DNA of 45,191 bases from Gnetum montanum (Eukaryota > Streptophyta > Gnetopsida > Gnetales > Gnetaceae), in contig MNCI01001906.1 in the NCBI GenBank assembly GCA_015680685.1, positions 150,637 to 195,827 on the forward strand, given 5' to 3'. Of this stretch, positions 12,331 through 23,087 are shown in pieces. A model generated the notes under the pieces. It made no database searches, was not told the DNA's origin, and was given only the letters and a program-made list of their open reading frames with translations. The stretch's first letter is position 1, and every line of letters begins with the position of its first letter. The position numbers and the translations under genes are program-made.

Positions 12331-12502
12331 GAAGATAGAAAAATTTTCCATTCTACCATTTCATAGCAAGAGGAGTTTTGTATTTTTTCTATGCTTTGGC
12401 AACCAAACTTCCCAATGCCATAACTTCCTCACCATAATTCTGATTTGAGAAATTCTTGAACTTTATTAATCCCAGAGTGCTCACCTTAGTTGTGGAGCAT
12501 GA

Positions 12503-12520
12503 GGGGGGAGGGGAGGGGGG
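12503..12520 (+). other. G-run tract (possible G-quadruplex)
   Basis: GGGGGGAGGGGAGGGGGG lies in the leader of the accessory ORF, after another TTAGTTGTGGAG polypurine-like motif. The tract could form a four-stranded structure. D has only a weaker equivalent (ATGGGGAGGGACATC on the minus strand, about 42181-42197). Confidence 0.5.
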
Positions 12521-12917
12521 TGTTGTTCTATTGCACATAGCTAAGGAAGATTAAGCCAACATTTTCTAACACTCAGAAGATTATATAAAGGGTAATTATA
12601 AGGATATAATAAGAATATTATAACTAACCAATCAAATTGAAGCCAAAGAACTAAACCAATTCTTCTAACTAACCATACCAACTATTTAAGGGCATAATAA
12701 ACAAGAAAATGATAACTAAAAAAGGTAATAATAATCAAAGATATAACAATTAGGGGTTTCTTTTTGAAATTTCTCTAACTCTACAATCATGATAAAGACC
12801 ATAACTTATAAAAAAAAAAGATGAGAACTTGATCAAATCAAGAATGTGAGAAAGGATTATGAACTGTTAGGAACCAACTTGAATTCGTTGGTAACCTTAA
12901 ATCCTTAATGATTGTAG

Positions 12918-15709
12918 ATGGATCCAAAGAGACCTACAACAAAAGGACATTCACAAAATGGTACCAAAAGACCAGGAGACCATTGGAGAGGCCAACTAGG
13001 AGAATAAACTCCATAGGCTAAACATGCAAAGTAGGAGGCTCAATCATTTAGCATTCACCAACAAACTCCTACAATGGGATAGTTAGCACAAGAAAAAGTA
13101 GAGGTACCACTAGCACCTGAACAAGGACACTATTTCACACTATCTGATGACTATCTCTAGGCCATCTAGGAGAAATCCATAATTTCTATAGTCAATGTGA
13201 ATTTGAAATTTGGCACATTCATGGAGTTTGCTTCATAAGTTGTTAAGACACAACTCCAAGCATCTTCCTTGTGGCCAACACTGTCTAGCAATGTTGAGTG
13301 GTATTTGAGAGAAGTTTATCAATTCTAGTGAAATAAGCAAGATGACACAATGGTAGAAATTGAAAGGGCCTCTGTGCCATTTTTTTTTGAGGCAATAGCA
13401 AAGGCCTCAAACATTGCTAATGTCAGAGCCAATGTTGCAATGATTTTTACAAGGTCCTACATTGATGCTAAAAAGTTGTGGCTACAAAAAGCCTATTGAA
13501 AGAAGGATAAGGACTATAGAAAGCTCACTACAGAAGAAAAGATCTATTTCAAGATTAGGATCTACCATTTTTTTCCAATGAAGAGGCCCAATAGGATCTC
13601 AACATACATAGCCCAAGGAAGTGCAATTTTGATGGGAAAATTTAAAGCCAACATCACCCATTTTTTCTTCCTAGAGATCCAAAGATAATTTGAGGAGAAA
13701 AAGGCTAGGAAACTAACAATGCCATTCCCTTGCCTAATTAGGAAGCTATGCAAGCAAGTAGGAATCTTGGGTTACACCAATGATGTTCCAAGAAATGCCT
13801 AGAATGCCTCCTATACTAAAATGTCAAAACCAATGCCACCTAAAAAAGATCAACTAGAGAATCCATCAGGCATCGAAGGGGCATTAGGATCTACACCAGC
13901 TAGTAGCATTTTAGCTACTGGTCAACAATAATAGAAAGGACCTAGTGGATCAATACTTGTAAGTGATAGACTTGAGCAACAAGCTCTACCAGCACTAGAA
14001 GATTACCATCCTTCAATGAGCCATCTACACCAGATCATAGATACCATAAATTAGGGAGCAAGGGAGGGTTCAACCCTATATAGAGTTAGATGAATCTCCA
14101 TAAGGCCTATAGTTTCTACAAGACCTTTTACTGGGTAGGTATCCTTGTAGGTAGGAGGAGAAGAGGATTAGGCACAAAAAATATCAGGAAATGCTATATC
14201 CTTTCAAGTGATGCTAAAAATTGATGAAGGTGCCACAGTTGTGGTCATGCAACACCAAGATGCAATAGAAGCAATAGAGGTAATCACCGACCACATCAAA
14301 GAATCATTCAATATTTTCATTGTGCCACCAACTAATATTTCTGGAGCTAGAGATTCTCAAATGCTAGCCGATACTTCAATGACACTAGAAGAGCATGATG
14401 ATGTCTTTGATAGACTACTACAGATGGGCTAGGTCATGTAGAATCTTTTTGATATTCCCAGTTATATCACTATAGTGTAATTTGACTTAATAGCCACCAA
14501 AGAAAAGCTGGTAATGATAGAGACAAAGGCAAAGCATGCTAAAAATGAAGTGTAGAGACTATAGGAAGAATTGATAGCTTTAGTACCAAAATTGAGGGAC
14601 CCTACATGCTTTGTCATCACAAACAAACTTGAGTAATATAGGACTAATTAAATGAGATAGCTAATTACTATAAACATACAAGTGGAGATGGAAAGAGAGA
14701 AGGTTATGTGTAATGCCTCAATAGTAGAATCTCAAACATATGCACATGCTAAAGCTATCACTACCCTTGAAGAGGCGAATAAGAAGCTTGTTGTCAATAA
14801 CACAAGGTTGACTAACATCAAAAAGTAAAAGAATGTTCTCAAGGAAAGCATCCATTAGCTATGAGAACAATTCATTTGATTTAACTAGGACATGAATAGA
14901 TTGGCTCATGAGAATAGAACCTTATCAATGGAGGAAGTATGAACCATCAGTCAAAAGTCTACTATTGAAATAAGCATGTGGTAGAATAAGGCCAAGAAGC
15001 ATAAGAAACTCAATGAGAATTTTAGGGACCAAGTGAATATGTATAAGCAAATAAATGAAAAGGAGATCCAAATGGCAAAGGCTAGAATCAATTCTATCAC
15101 TATCCAAACATGAGACTAGTAACCCATCCTGGATAGCCTAGCCCATGTCCATCAGGCCAAAATAAAGAATAAGAACTTGCATATTCAGGACTTAATATAG
15201 AGTACATGGGGTTAGCTAACCTATACTATGCTAACTTAGCCATGTTGATAGCAAGGTAGTCTCACAATGAGCTTGAGCAATAGGTAGCAACCACGTATGC
15301 CATGTATGAAAAAGAGTTTGTTGATTGAAAGGATGCCTTACAAAAGCTACATGTAGCAAACTTAGAACTTGCAATTGTGAAGGCTAGCTACCAAGGAAAA
15401 AAAGATGTTGTAGCAAACTTGGTGCACTAGATGATTGATTACTAGGAGTTAAGAAAGATGGCCAGGGATTTTGAAGAAGAACAACAATAGTTTGCGATGT
15501 GGTATATCAAAGCCAACAAGATGTTCCTACAACTATCATGTCCATGGGATGTACCTACTCCATCCAACATTGCATGATCTACATGAATGGTACAGGACCC
15601 TAGGATAGAGGAAGAAAAGCTTTAAATTCTCTTGAATAGATATTAATTTCAGAAGCCTGACAACAAGGAGAAGAAGTCGAAAGAGAAGCCTCCACCACCT
15701 TTAAGCTAA
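12918..15709 (+). pseudogene. Element B accessory ORF (about 930 codons), decayed
   Basis: A long ORF relic follows pol, in the env-like position of Athila-type elements. The chosen start ATG begins M-x-P-K-R, as in the D copy. A core near 13503-13690 reads KLTTEEKIYFKIRIYHFFP and continues SAILMGKFKANIT. The segment 14208-14432 is in the same frame and matches D (GATVVVMQHQDAI, HIKESFNI). The C-terminal half is Lys/Glu/Ala-rich and coiled-coil-like. The tail keeps WYIKANKMFLQLSCPW, TPSN and a Pro run before the stop. Stops and at least one net frameshift (2792 bp in total) break it. The core resembles in layout the putative plant transposon protein domain (PF20167), but this is unconfirmed. 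No signal peptide or membrane segment is apparent. Confidence 0.7.
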
Positions 15710-15910
15710 AGCCTACATTGAGCTACTTCATTTTTGTTTCATTTTATTTTGTTTGTCTTATCATTTGTTAACTATGTACATTTTGTAAAAACACCAATGT
15801 GGCATTCAGAGTCATGTAAATCATTAGTCATGTCAAGTTTTAGTTTACCTCCTAATTTTGTAAGGGACTCTATCCTCATTTTGTTTTAACTCAAAGACAG
15901 GTTTCCAGTT

Positions 15911-15923
15911 AGTTGTGGGGGTA
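15911..15923 (+). other. Polypurine tract of element B
   Basis: AGTTGTGGGGGTA lies immediately before the TG of the 3' LTR and is the same motif as in A. Confidence 0.8.
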
Positions 15924-16627
15924 TGATAAATCCATTTTTCACTTAAGTGTAGTATCGTATCAATGATATTGTAGCTCAAGCTACATCATCATTGATATGA
16001 TGTCTCAAGAATTGTGCAGCCTTATAAACATTGATACTTGGGCACACAAGTAATAATAATATCATTCCCTTAGTTCTTTTGTTTTATTGTTTACTTAGCA
16101 TAGTTTTCCTACTTTCTTAGCTTAATCATTTACATTCCAAAGTACTTTACTTTTTATGTTCATTAGTTAAGCAGAATGCATATGACTAGTTTTGAGCAAT
16201 TTAGTGTAATTTTTTGGTAATTATATAGTGGTCTTTCTTGATTCGCTCAGTAGTGATTCCACTTGGTAATCCTAGTGCCAATTACATAAGCCCAAGATGT
16301 GACTAATAAACCAGGACTAAATAATCATCGCTACTATGATAGATTAAATTTACATTTCTGTATTACTTAGACTTAAATGTTGACTCTACTTGTAATCATG
16401 TCTACCATCATGAGCTAATCAAGCCTTAAAACATCACTTATCATATACCTCACTATGAGTTAAACCATACATTCAGATTTCACTAACTCAAGGTGAGAAG
16501 ACAATGATCATGAACTTAATATAAACTCCTAGCATAATTACATTATCTATCCATGGATTACAATCTATTCATGCATGAACACTTGTGACTTGTATGATAG
16601 AGTGTTGGGATATGCTACTGCTCATCA
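15924..16627 (+). repeat. Element B 3' LTR (704 bp)
   Basis: It starts TGATAAATCC and ends CTGCTCATCA. U3 has decayed palindrome-like pieces (GTATCG, ATGATATTG, TTGATATGATG) and then CTTATAAAC (16021-16029) as the likely TATA box. Its second part matches the 5' remnant at about 3895-4414, which pairs the two as one element. Confidence 0.85.
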
Positions 16628-17370
16628 TCTTCTTTGGTCTTCATTTTAGTGGCTTTCCTAGAACATTGATGTAGCAACTTTTTCTATGGGCTCATTGTCT
16701 GATCATCTTTGCACATGTCTAAATCTATAGCTTATTTGAAATAAAAGGTAGTCAAAGTCTTCCTCTAGTATCTATATTAACAATGTTAATCCCTATTTTT
16801 CTTTAATTTTAAAAATATATAAATTTAAGATTTAAGGAAGGAGATTATCTCAATTATAACTATAGGTACACTCTAAGAGATATAATTGGCAAGATACATT
16901 AAAATAATTATATAGGAATATAACAATGTCTCAAGTGTAATTCAATTGGCAACCTCTTGCCTAACAAGATAATGAACTAACTACTTGAGCCATTTATCAT
17001 TGACTTAAATACAAACCTTTTAAAATATTACTTGTACAAGCATCATCATCTTGATATCTTTTATTCTATAAATAATAGGTTAACCATTAAAGTAGGTGAA
17101 AGATTTTACAATCACTTGATATGGTTAACTATCTAGCTAATGCCATAAATTATGAACAAGTATATGATATTAAAATAAATAGTTTTATGGTAAAAAATAT
17201 TAGTAAAATTAGTTGCTATATTATAATTGAAATTAAAACTAGATATTTGTTTGTTTGTTTAGCATAGCTTATGTTTTGGCTTGTTAGCATTTTTTATAGA
17301 TATCATAGCTATGTTATATTACTTAATGTTTCTTCTAAGATTCAATATAGGCTTTATAATCATGGTTATG
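16628..17370 (+). other. Unassigned AT-rich spacer
   Basis: No coding frame, RNA gene or recognisable element is seen. A short sequence near 16860-16880 (TATAACTATAGGTACAC) recurs in similar form near 17400-17415, which suggests remnants of one repeat family. Confidence 0.4.
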
Positions 17371-17545
17371 GGAGGGGGTGTTGGAACCTCGAAATAATTA
17401 TAATATAGGTACACCCTAAGATATTTAGTCTAATTAGAACTTTATAACTCAATATTACCTACCAAAATTAAATCCATGACTTAGAGCTTTCAAATCAAGA
17501 GTCTTACCTCTAGGCTAACACCTCATTGTTGTGCCTCATCATAAA
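17371..17545 (+). repeat. Possible Ty1/copia LTR remnant
   Basis: A purine tract GGAGGGGG (17371-17378) is followed by TGTTGGAACCTCG, which is how many plant copia LTRs begin. The related sequence near 16840-16930 could be part of the same family. No matching end or internal region is identified. Confidence 0.3.
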
Positions 17546-17689
17546 GATAATGTTGCTAATTTATTATTCTTAATATAATGAACAAGAACTAAAAGTTGAA
17601 AGTTAATTTTTTAGAGCTCTTTCTATTATAGGAGAAATTTTGTTGATCTTAAGGGTTTCTTATGAAGCTATTATAAGAAAACATTTTTT

Positions 17690-18700
17690 GGTAAGAAATG
17701 ATATAAAGATAGAGAATACTAATGTCTCTCAAATTATAGTCTATAAAGAATTCTAAAGATTTTCACGTTTTCAACTTAATAATTTATATGAATATCTATC
17801 AAAAGATATCAGTTCACAATATATATTTTTGTAGATTATTAGATTTATTCTTCCAAATAATGGTTTTATACCAGTGATTCAAGCTATCATTAAATGCTAT
17901 GGAATTAATGTTTTTTATGCCTACTATTTTTCAAAAAAAAATTTAATTGTTAAACTAACCAATTCTAAAATGGTTAAGAAATCATTAGATCTTAATGTTT
18001 TTATGAATTAGTGTTATACTTTTATTACTTGGGAATAGCAAGTAGATTTTAATTCATATTCTTTTGATTATTCTCAAATTCTTTGCTAAATTGAGTTAGA
18101 AAATCTTCCTCTTATTTTTCAAAGTGTTGAAATCAAAATTATTCATAGCATCAATATAATCCTAAAGACAGAATTGAAAACATTACTAGATGATGTACAA
18201 CACACATGTTATTTTGTAGAGATTGATTTATAACAAAGGAAGATAGAATAAAAATTTAAGACTAGTAATTAGTGTTTAAATTACATACTATAATTTACAA
18301 GGATGTTACAGTTATTTTCATCGTGAAGGCTAGGTTATTGGAATCTTTCCTATTCTCAACAAAAAATTTCATGAGGAAGAGAAATGATAATTTTTAGAAA
18401 AGAAAAATAATGCTATTTTTTTAATAGACACAATACAATGTTCTTCAAGTTCTAAAGATGCTAATCCTTTTACATCTAAAGATGCTAATCCTTTTACTAA
18501 TCCTTTTACATCTAAAGATGCTAGTAAACTTTGGATATCTAGAGAGAATTCCTCTTTAGAAAAAAAGACTTTTTTAGTAGGGACTATCAATGAAAATATT
18601 GATGCAAATGGATTTTGCTTAGTACAACACAAAAAAAGAGGACTACATATACTAATTTGAATTTAATAACCCTAAAGGTATTTCCTTCTCTCTCTACTTT
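17690..18700 (+). pseudogene. LINE ORF1-like relic
   Basis: Fragments of the DUF4283-type RNA-binding domain found in plant LINE ORF1 are readable across stops: a VKLTNSKMVKKSL stretch, then FITWE, FNSYSFDYSQI and IELENLPLIFQS (about 17945-18125). This follows the family pattern of a pre-W-x-P segment and then W-[IV]-x-L-x-N-L-P. Frameshifts are abundant, so exact ends cannot be set. ORF1 products bind LINE RNA. Confidence 0.5.
18450..18530 (+). repeat. Short imperfect tandem repeats in LINE ORF1
   Basis: The unit ACATCTAAAGATGCTAATCC and shortened versions repeat about three times. The minus-strand translation is an artefactual SLDVKGLA repeat. It looks like local slippage in a decayed sequence. 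Confidence 0.6.
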
Positions 18701-19082
18701 TACTACATTCTAATTTTTTTTCATCACACAATGCTTTTTTACCTAGCAATGACATGGATTGTGACATAAATGTTAAGCTTTAAAAACTAAGGAAAGGGTC
18801 CTCCTTCAAGACATTTCAATGTTAGTTTTACTAGCTTAGTTATATATTTATAATATATATCTATAAATTGGCCAATAGAATCTTATTAGTTTACAAGTAA
18901 AAAGTTCTTTGAGTAAAACATTTCACGACTTCAAAGAACAAGATTTAAAAACCCAAATTTTCATGCCTTGAAGAACAAGAGTTCTGTACCTTATTTTTCC
19001 TAAGGTTATGAAAAAAAAATTTCCATGAATTTGTTGAGATTGTTGAGCATAAATTCAACCGATAGTGAGAGCTTAGAGGCAT

Positions 19083-19241
19083 CAAATTTCACGCACTTTC
19101 CTATCCATGCCTCCACAATTCCACCACAGATTCCATGCTCGCGGCAGCATCACGGACCTGCTCCACAACACCATCCAAGAGTTCTACCTCTTCGACACCA
19201 TGCCAATGCAGAGGCGCGACTGCTCAAAGTGGCCGAATTAG
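19083..19241 (+). pseudogene. Unidentified gene-like fragment
   Basis: An open plus-strand frame of about 50 codons has protein-like composition (ITDLLHNTIQEFYLFDT, then MPMQRRDCSKWPN) and ends at a TAG. The opposite strand is also partly open, so strand and reality are uncertain. I do not recognise the family. Confidence 0.25.
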
Positions 19242-19287
19242 CCACCCCAGTGGTGAAACGTGCTGCAGAAATACTGTGAAATGAAAC

Positions 19288-19345
19288 CATGCATGCAGTG
19301 GCTGCGATTGGTTTCGCATGCATGCAGTGGCTGCGATTGGTTTCG
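19288..19345. repeat. 29-bp perfect tandem duplication
   Basis: Two identical copies (19288-19316 and 19317-19345) begin CATGCATGCAGTGG. Their identity suggests the duplication is recent relative to the decay of the flanking LINE. Confidence 0.85.
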
Positions 19346-19383
19346 CTGGCGCTGGGATTGGAAGAGAATGATATTGTGAAGGC

Positions 19384-19475
19384 TTGCAAGGAACCCACGC
19401 CCTTGGCTTGCTGCGCTTGGGCTTTGGCGCCGGCTGCAGGCTCATTTGCAGATCCTCATCTTCATGATTCGCCAT
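19384..19475 (-). pseudogene. UIM-like N-terminal exon fragment
   Basis: The minus-strand ATG (19475-19473) opens MANHEDEDLQMSLQPAPKPK, followed by RSKPRAWVP. An acidic run, then Leu and a Ser-Leu-Gln, followed by PKRSKPR, resembles the N-terminal ubiquitin-interacting motif of some plant proteins. The usual alanine-containing middle of the motif looks shortened. Only about 30 codons are recognisable and the downstream sequence does not continue the family. The assignment is from memory of the motif, not a search. Confidence 0.3.
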
Positions 19476-19478
19476 GGC

Positions 19479-19508
19479 TGAAAAATTGGCAAATGAAAAA
19501 TTGGCAAA
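19479..19508. repeat. 15-bp tandem duplication
   Basis: TGAAAAATTGGCAAA occurs twice in tandem, just upstream (on the minus strand) of the UIM-like ATG. Confidence 0.8.
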
Positions 19509-19883
19509 TGAATCCACAAAAGGGAATTCTAGAACACAAAGAAGAATCTTGATCTTTACAACTCGCTCTTTGATGAATCCAAAAAATAAAAATGCAACCA
19601 AAAAGAAAAGCCATGAGAGAAGCATCATTTCTTGATTTCCACTCCACTGAGGTTGTTGGGATTGAAGCAACCCTCTTTTCAGAAGTTTGGTACCCGAAAT
19701 TTTTTATTGCAAAAAAACCCCGCACGCTCCAGAATCTTTGCTACAAAGCATCAGATCTTACCCACTGAAAAGTCCAACGTTCATGCACTTTTGCCATTCA
19801 ACGCAGCAGCAGAAACACTTTTACCATTTGGCGCATGAAGAAAGTTTCCTCCACCTTTGATGCATTCCTTCAAAGCTTGTTGG

Positions 19884-19996
19884 ATCGACGAACCAAACAA
19901 TTCTTAGCAAAAACTGTAAAGAGGGTAGGCCGCGGCTCTGACAGATCTGCTGGCTCTGACAAATCGACGAACCAAACAATGCTTAGCAAAAACTGT
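19884..19996. repeat. 34-bp direct repeat, 79-bp spacing
   Basis: ATCGACGAACCAAACAAT and the bases following it recur at 19884-19917 and 19963-19996 with one mismatch. The right copy begins exactly where the methyltransferase homology stops, so the repeat marks the junction of the captured fragment. Confidence 0.8.
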
Positions 19997-20569
19997 GCCA
20001 GTGCCTCCCCCAATATCCAGACCAATTCTGATTATTGAAGCTCCATCCTTAGTTTTCTTCAGAGCGAGAACTTCATCAATGGAGAGATCCATGGCGGACA
20101 GAGAATGCATCCATCTTGTGCTCTCCCTGCCCTGCAAATCAAAACAGTCCTTGCAGTCATCAAATTCTTTCTGGTACTTTCTGTTCATCAAACACGTGTA
20201 GTTCTTGCAGGAATAGGCACTCCAGAGAATGCTAGAATCCGGAGGAATGTTTCCAGAGGCTCCGCGGATACGGATCTGGCTCCCTGTAATTTTTTGGGAT
20301 CAGCTGCTAAGCATCAGCCTCTGAGCACTAACTTCATCATCAGGACACAGCCCTCCAGGGGAGTAATTCATGTAATTCTGAATTTCATCCTTTAAGAATT
20401 CGCAGGCGCTGCCAACGGAAGGGAAAATGATCTCAGATCCTGATCCACGCTTCGATCCTGTTCTGATCCGCACATGGTTTCTGTCTTCGGCTAGAATGCT
20501 GGATCTACATTTGCGCAGAACTCGAGCCGTCCTCCTACTGCTGCTGCTCTGTGCACTGTTATTACACAT
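19997..20569 (-). pseudogene. Putative SAM-dependent methyltransferase fragment (At1g29790-like)
   Basis: The minus-strand frame matches the plant family of putative methyltransferases typified by At1g29790. It reads GSACEFLKDEIQNYMNYSPG and then LCPDDE (about 20435-20330). A Cys-rich segment follows (SCKNYTCL, then DDCKDCFDL, about 20210-20110). The SAM-binding glycine loop is IRIGLDIGGGTGT (about 20037-19998). It is broken. The PLPRRRC motif expected after the CPDDE segment is absent, and an in-frame TGA lies near 20302. The N-terminal membrane anchor is not recognisable, and homology ends right after the glycine loop, so the C-terminal half is missing. The frame is otherwise continuous through the TGA. 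Confidence 0.6.
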
Positions 20570-20760
20570 TATCTATGTATTTATAAGAATGCAAAGGACG
20601 CAACCTTTGATAACACGTTAGGGTTATGCACAAAGTTGCGTTACCGTCCTCCTACTGCTGCTGCTCTGTGCACTGTTATTACACATTATCTATGTATTTA
20701 TAAGAATGCAAAGGACGCAACCTTTGATAACACGTTAGGGTTATGCACAAAGTTGCGTTA
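20527..20760. repeat. 117-bp perfect tandem duplication
   Basis: Copies 20527-20643 and 20644-20760 appear identical base for base. On the minus strand the unit covers the start of the methyltransferase frame, its ATG and a TATA-like sequence, so the putative core promoter and start codon exist twice. Perfect identity next to heavily decayed elements points to a recent event, or to an assembly artefact. Confidence 0.9.
20578..20585 (-). promoter_or_regulatory. TATA-like box upstream of methyltransferase fragment
   Basis: On the minus strand this reads TATAAATA, about 10 bp before the first ATG of the frame, with a second copy at 20695-20702 from the 117-bp duplication. A TATA box this close to the ATG would place the transcript start inside the frame, so the annotated ATG may not be the original start. 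Confidence 0.4.
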
Positions 20761-20910
20761 CCGAAATGGCCTGTCTTGAATTTTAATTACACGTCAGTTA
20801 CACGTCAACGTGATGCACAAAGTTGTGTTACCGAAATAGCCTATCTAGAATTTGACACGTCAGCGTTACACATCAACGTTATTTACAAAGTTGCGTTATC
20901 GAAATGGGTT
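20735..20910. repeat. Degenerate repeats with ACGTCA motifs
   Basis: GCACAAAGTTGCGTTACCGA and variants recur at about 70-80-bp spacing (near 20745, 20815 and 20888), interleaved with ACACGTCA and CGTCAACGT boxes. On the minus strand these lie upstream of the methyltransferase fragment. They could be a relic promoter with ACGT-core (bZIP-type) sites or a decayed minisatellite. Confidence 0.5.
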
Positions 20911-21054
20911 GTGGGAAAGTCAACGTTGTTCAGCATTACGCACAAAAATTTAGCGGCCTATGGGCCAAACAAACAAATTATGGAATATTTGAGGCTTTTT
21001 TGATAGGTTCTAACCAAATATTACCGAGTATCTTTCAAACTAACATTTATCTCT

Positions 21055-23080
21055 CTGTTTTCTTTTACTACAAGAGATTAAGATTTCAGTGCATGATATT
21101 AGTTTTGTTGGTAAATGCACTTTAAAATACTACATTATTTCTCATGCTACTTATGAACTTAATAAAGAAGGTATTGCTATTCCAGTTAGTAAAAATTAGA
21201 CTATAAAAGTTTTGAATTTTGGCTCTAACAACCTTGGATGAGTTATTTGGATTACTTATCATAGTGAAAATGTAGACTTTGGACTTTGTAATATTTATGC
21301 TCCTAATAATTTGAAAATGAAAATGCTTAATTATGTCTTTATGATACTACAAAGGGTCTATAGGATAAAAATATTTATATTATAAGGCTTTAAAATGGTT
21401 AAAAGTCATTTGGATAAACTTGGTGGTCTTTCTCCTAATAAACTTGATTGGTATAATTTTAAAGAAAAATATTCTTTTTTGGATGTTAGCTTTTTATTTC
21501 CACATCATTTAAATGAGAAGCATTATACTTGGTGTAATTATTAGTAAGAAAATGATAGAATTAATTATCAACTTGATAAATTTTACATCTCTAATGTTTC
21601 CTTTTGGAAGCCTACAAGTAAATTAGAAGTGCATACATGTGCTACTTTGTTAAACAATTTTCCTATTAGCATTTTTCTTTCTAGAATTAATTCTTTCTAT
21701 TTTTGAAACCATGAGCTTTTTTGTATGAAAGCTACTATGTTCCCAAGACTTTGTAAGAAAAATATTGTGAAGCCTTTATAGAATGTAGAAAAAAAATACC
21801 CTACTAATGATATTGGTTAGATTGAGTGATGGAAGTGTGCTGCTTGTAGAGTCAAAAATTACACTAAATGGTTTGGAAAGAAATTTGCTAAGCAAATGTA
21901 AATTCTTTTATACTAGAAGCCTTTTGATTTTAAAACTCAAAAGCCTTAGCTAAAGCTCATTATGCTAAATGATGCTAGAATGCTTTTGAAGCTAAAACTA
22001 ATCTCGCTAAAAGTTGCATGGGTTAGCTTAAAATTGGAGATAACCATATAGGGAATTTTTTAAATTTCTAAAAGAAAAGGTCAAGTACTTAAATTGGAAT
22101 CACTTTATATAAATGATTCCATCAAAAGAGATCCTAACACTATTAATAGTCTTTAACAAAACATTTTTCTTCTAAAGGTTTTAGAAAGGAATCCTTAAAG
22201 GCCTCTAGTATGCATATTTCTTATCTTATAACATACGTGCATCAAAGCATTTTTGAAGTAGAAATTACAATGAAAGAAATCAAAGTAATGGCTTTTAGTT
22301 TAGCATATGCTCAAGCTCCAAGATTTCATGGGCTTTTTTATTGAGTTTTTTAAGAAGTATTGGAACATCATAGGAAATGATCTTTTCATGTTTTCCAAGA
22401 AGCCATTAAAAAAGTTTCTCTTGATAAAAATATTAATAAAGGTGTAATTCATCTTCTTCCTAAAAAAAGGTACATTACTTTTCTTTCCAGTACTGATAAA
22501 ATTTTAGCTAAATGCTTGGCTTGCTAGATTTAAAAGGTTATAAAAGATATTATCAAACCTAAGTAGATGAGTTTTGTTAAAGGTGGATATATCTTAAATA
22601 ATGTTATTGCAACTTGGGAGGGAATACAGTGGGCTTTAAATAATAACTAAGATATTGCTTTTTTAGTTAGATTATGCTAAAGCTTATGATAGGAATGAAT
22701 AGAATTTTATTATTTTTTATGTTCATAAATTAAGAATTGGTAATTATTTTATTTGGCTTGTCCATACCCTACTCATTGATGCTAATTCTCAAGTTTCTAC
22801 TAATTCTAAATTGATTTCATCCTTTTTTCTTTGACAATCAATTTATTAAGGTTATCCTTTAGCTCCCTATATTTTTATTATTTTTACAAACTTCTTTCAT
22901 ATAATTTGCATTATGATCTACAAAGAAATATCATTAAGATAATTTTAATTGATGATTAAAGTTTGCAATTGCTTAACATGCACTTTGCAGATGATTCTTT
23001 TTTTTATGATGAATAATTCTTTACAACATATCAATACTCTATTAGCTAGAGTGGAGGATTACCACATCTTATTTCATTCT
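21055..23080 (+). pseudogene. LINE ORF2 relic: endonuclease and reverse transcriptase
   Basis: Apurinic-like endonuclease parts are LQEIKI (21068-21085), CNIYAP (about 21287-21304) and DKLGG (about 21415-21430). The GDFN box near 21383 is damaged. RT parts are FVKGGYILNNVIATWEG (about 22572-22622), LDYAKAYDR (22667-22693), GYPLAP (about 22851-22868) and the active-site FADD (22984-22995). Numerous stops and frameshifts occur. The RT ends at 23080-23087, where the LTR of element C begins. LINE ORF2 nicks the target and reverse-transcribes the RNA there. Confidence 0.75.
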
Positions 23081-23087
23081 TGATGAA

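Larger units (their letters stand above)
3884..16627 (+). mobile_element. Element B: long Ty3/gypsy element with accessory ORF
   Basis: A 12.7-kb plus-strand element. It has a truncated 5' LTR, a tRNA-Asp-like primer-binding site, gag, a protease/RT/RNase H/integrase region, a post-pol region with an internal promoter-like block, an accessory ORF of about 930 codons, a polypurine tract and a complete 3' LTR. All coding parts carry many stops and frameshifts, so the copy is inactive. The first part of its 5' LTR is missing where element A lies. Confidence 0.85.
18730..21040. other. GC-richer mosaic of captured gene fragments inside the LINE
   Basis: Between LINE ORF1 and the middle of the ORF2 endonuclease lies about 2.3 kb. 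Its core (about 19080-20620) is visibly GC-richer than both flanks and has little of the stop-rich AT drift around it. It contains minus-strand fragments of a putative methyltransferase and a UIM-like protein, one unidentified plus-strand fragment, and at least five tandem or direct duplications. The endonuclease resumes at LQEIK (21068) without its first 40-50 residues. Transposon-mediated capture (Helitron or Pack-type) or filler DNA at a repaired break would fit. No terminal inverted repeats or Helitron ends were identified. Confidence 0.6.
17690..23087 (+). mobile_element. LINE (non-LTR retrotransposon), interrupted and decayed
   Basis: ORF1-like and ORF2 (endonuclease plus RT) relics lie on the plus strand. 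They are separated by a GC-richer block of captured gene fragments (about 18730-21040). The RT ends abruptly at the LTR of element C, so C inserted into it. The missing RT C-terminus and poly-A tail would lie beyond the window on the far side of C. The LINE is the oldest datable layer of the right-hand nest. Confidence 0.75.

Noticed and set aside
19025-19279. 84-codon plus-strand frame
   Set aside because: It has low-complexity Pro/His composition, overlaps a more protein-like reading in another frame and shows no recognisable domain.
19150-19670. Minus-strand frames of 82 and 148 codons as a complete gene
   Set aside because: Only the short acidic UIM-like part looks like protein. The rest crosses tandem duplications and has no family features.
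20578-20585. An active methyltransferase gene with TATA promoter
   Set aside because: The coding frame lacks the C-terminal half and a hallmark motif and has a stop, so it is scored as a pseudogene fragment.
20427-20621. Plus-strand 64-codon frame with a leucine-rich membrane-like segment
   Set aside because: It is antisense to the methyltransferase homology. The leucine run comes from the CTGCTGCTG stretch encoding serines on the other strand.
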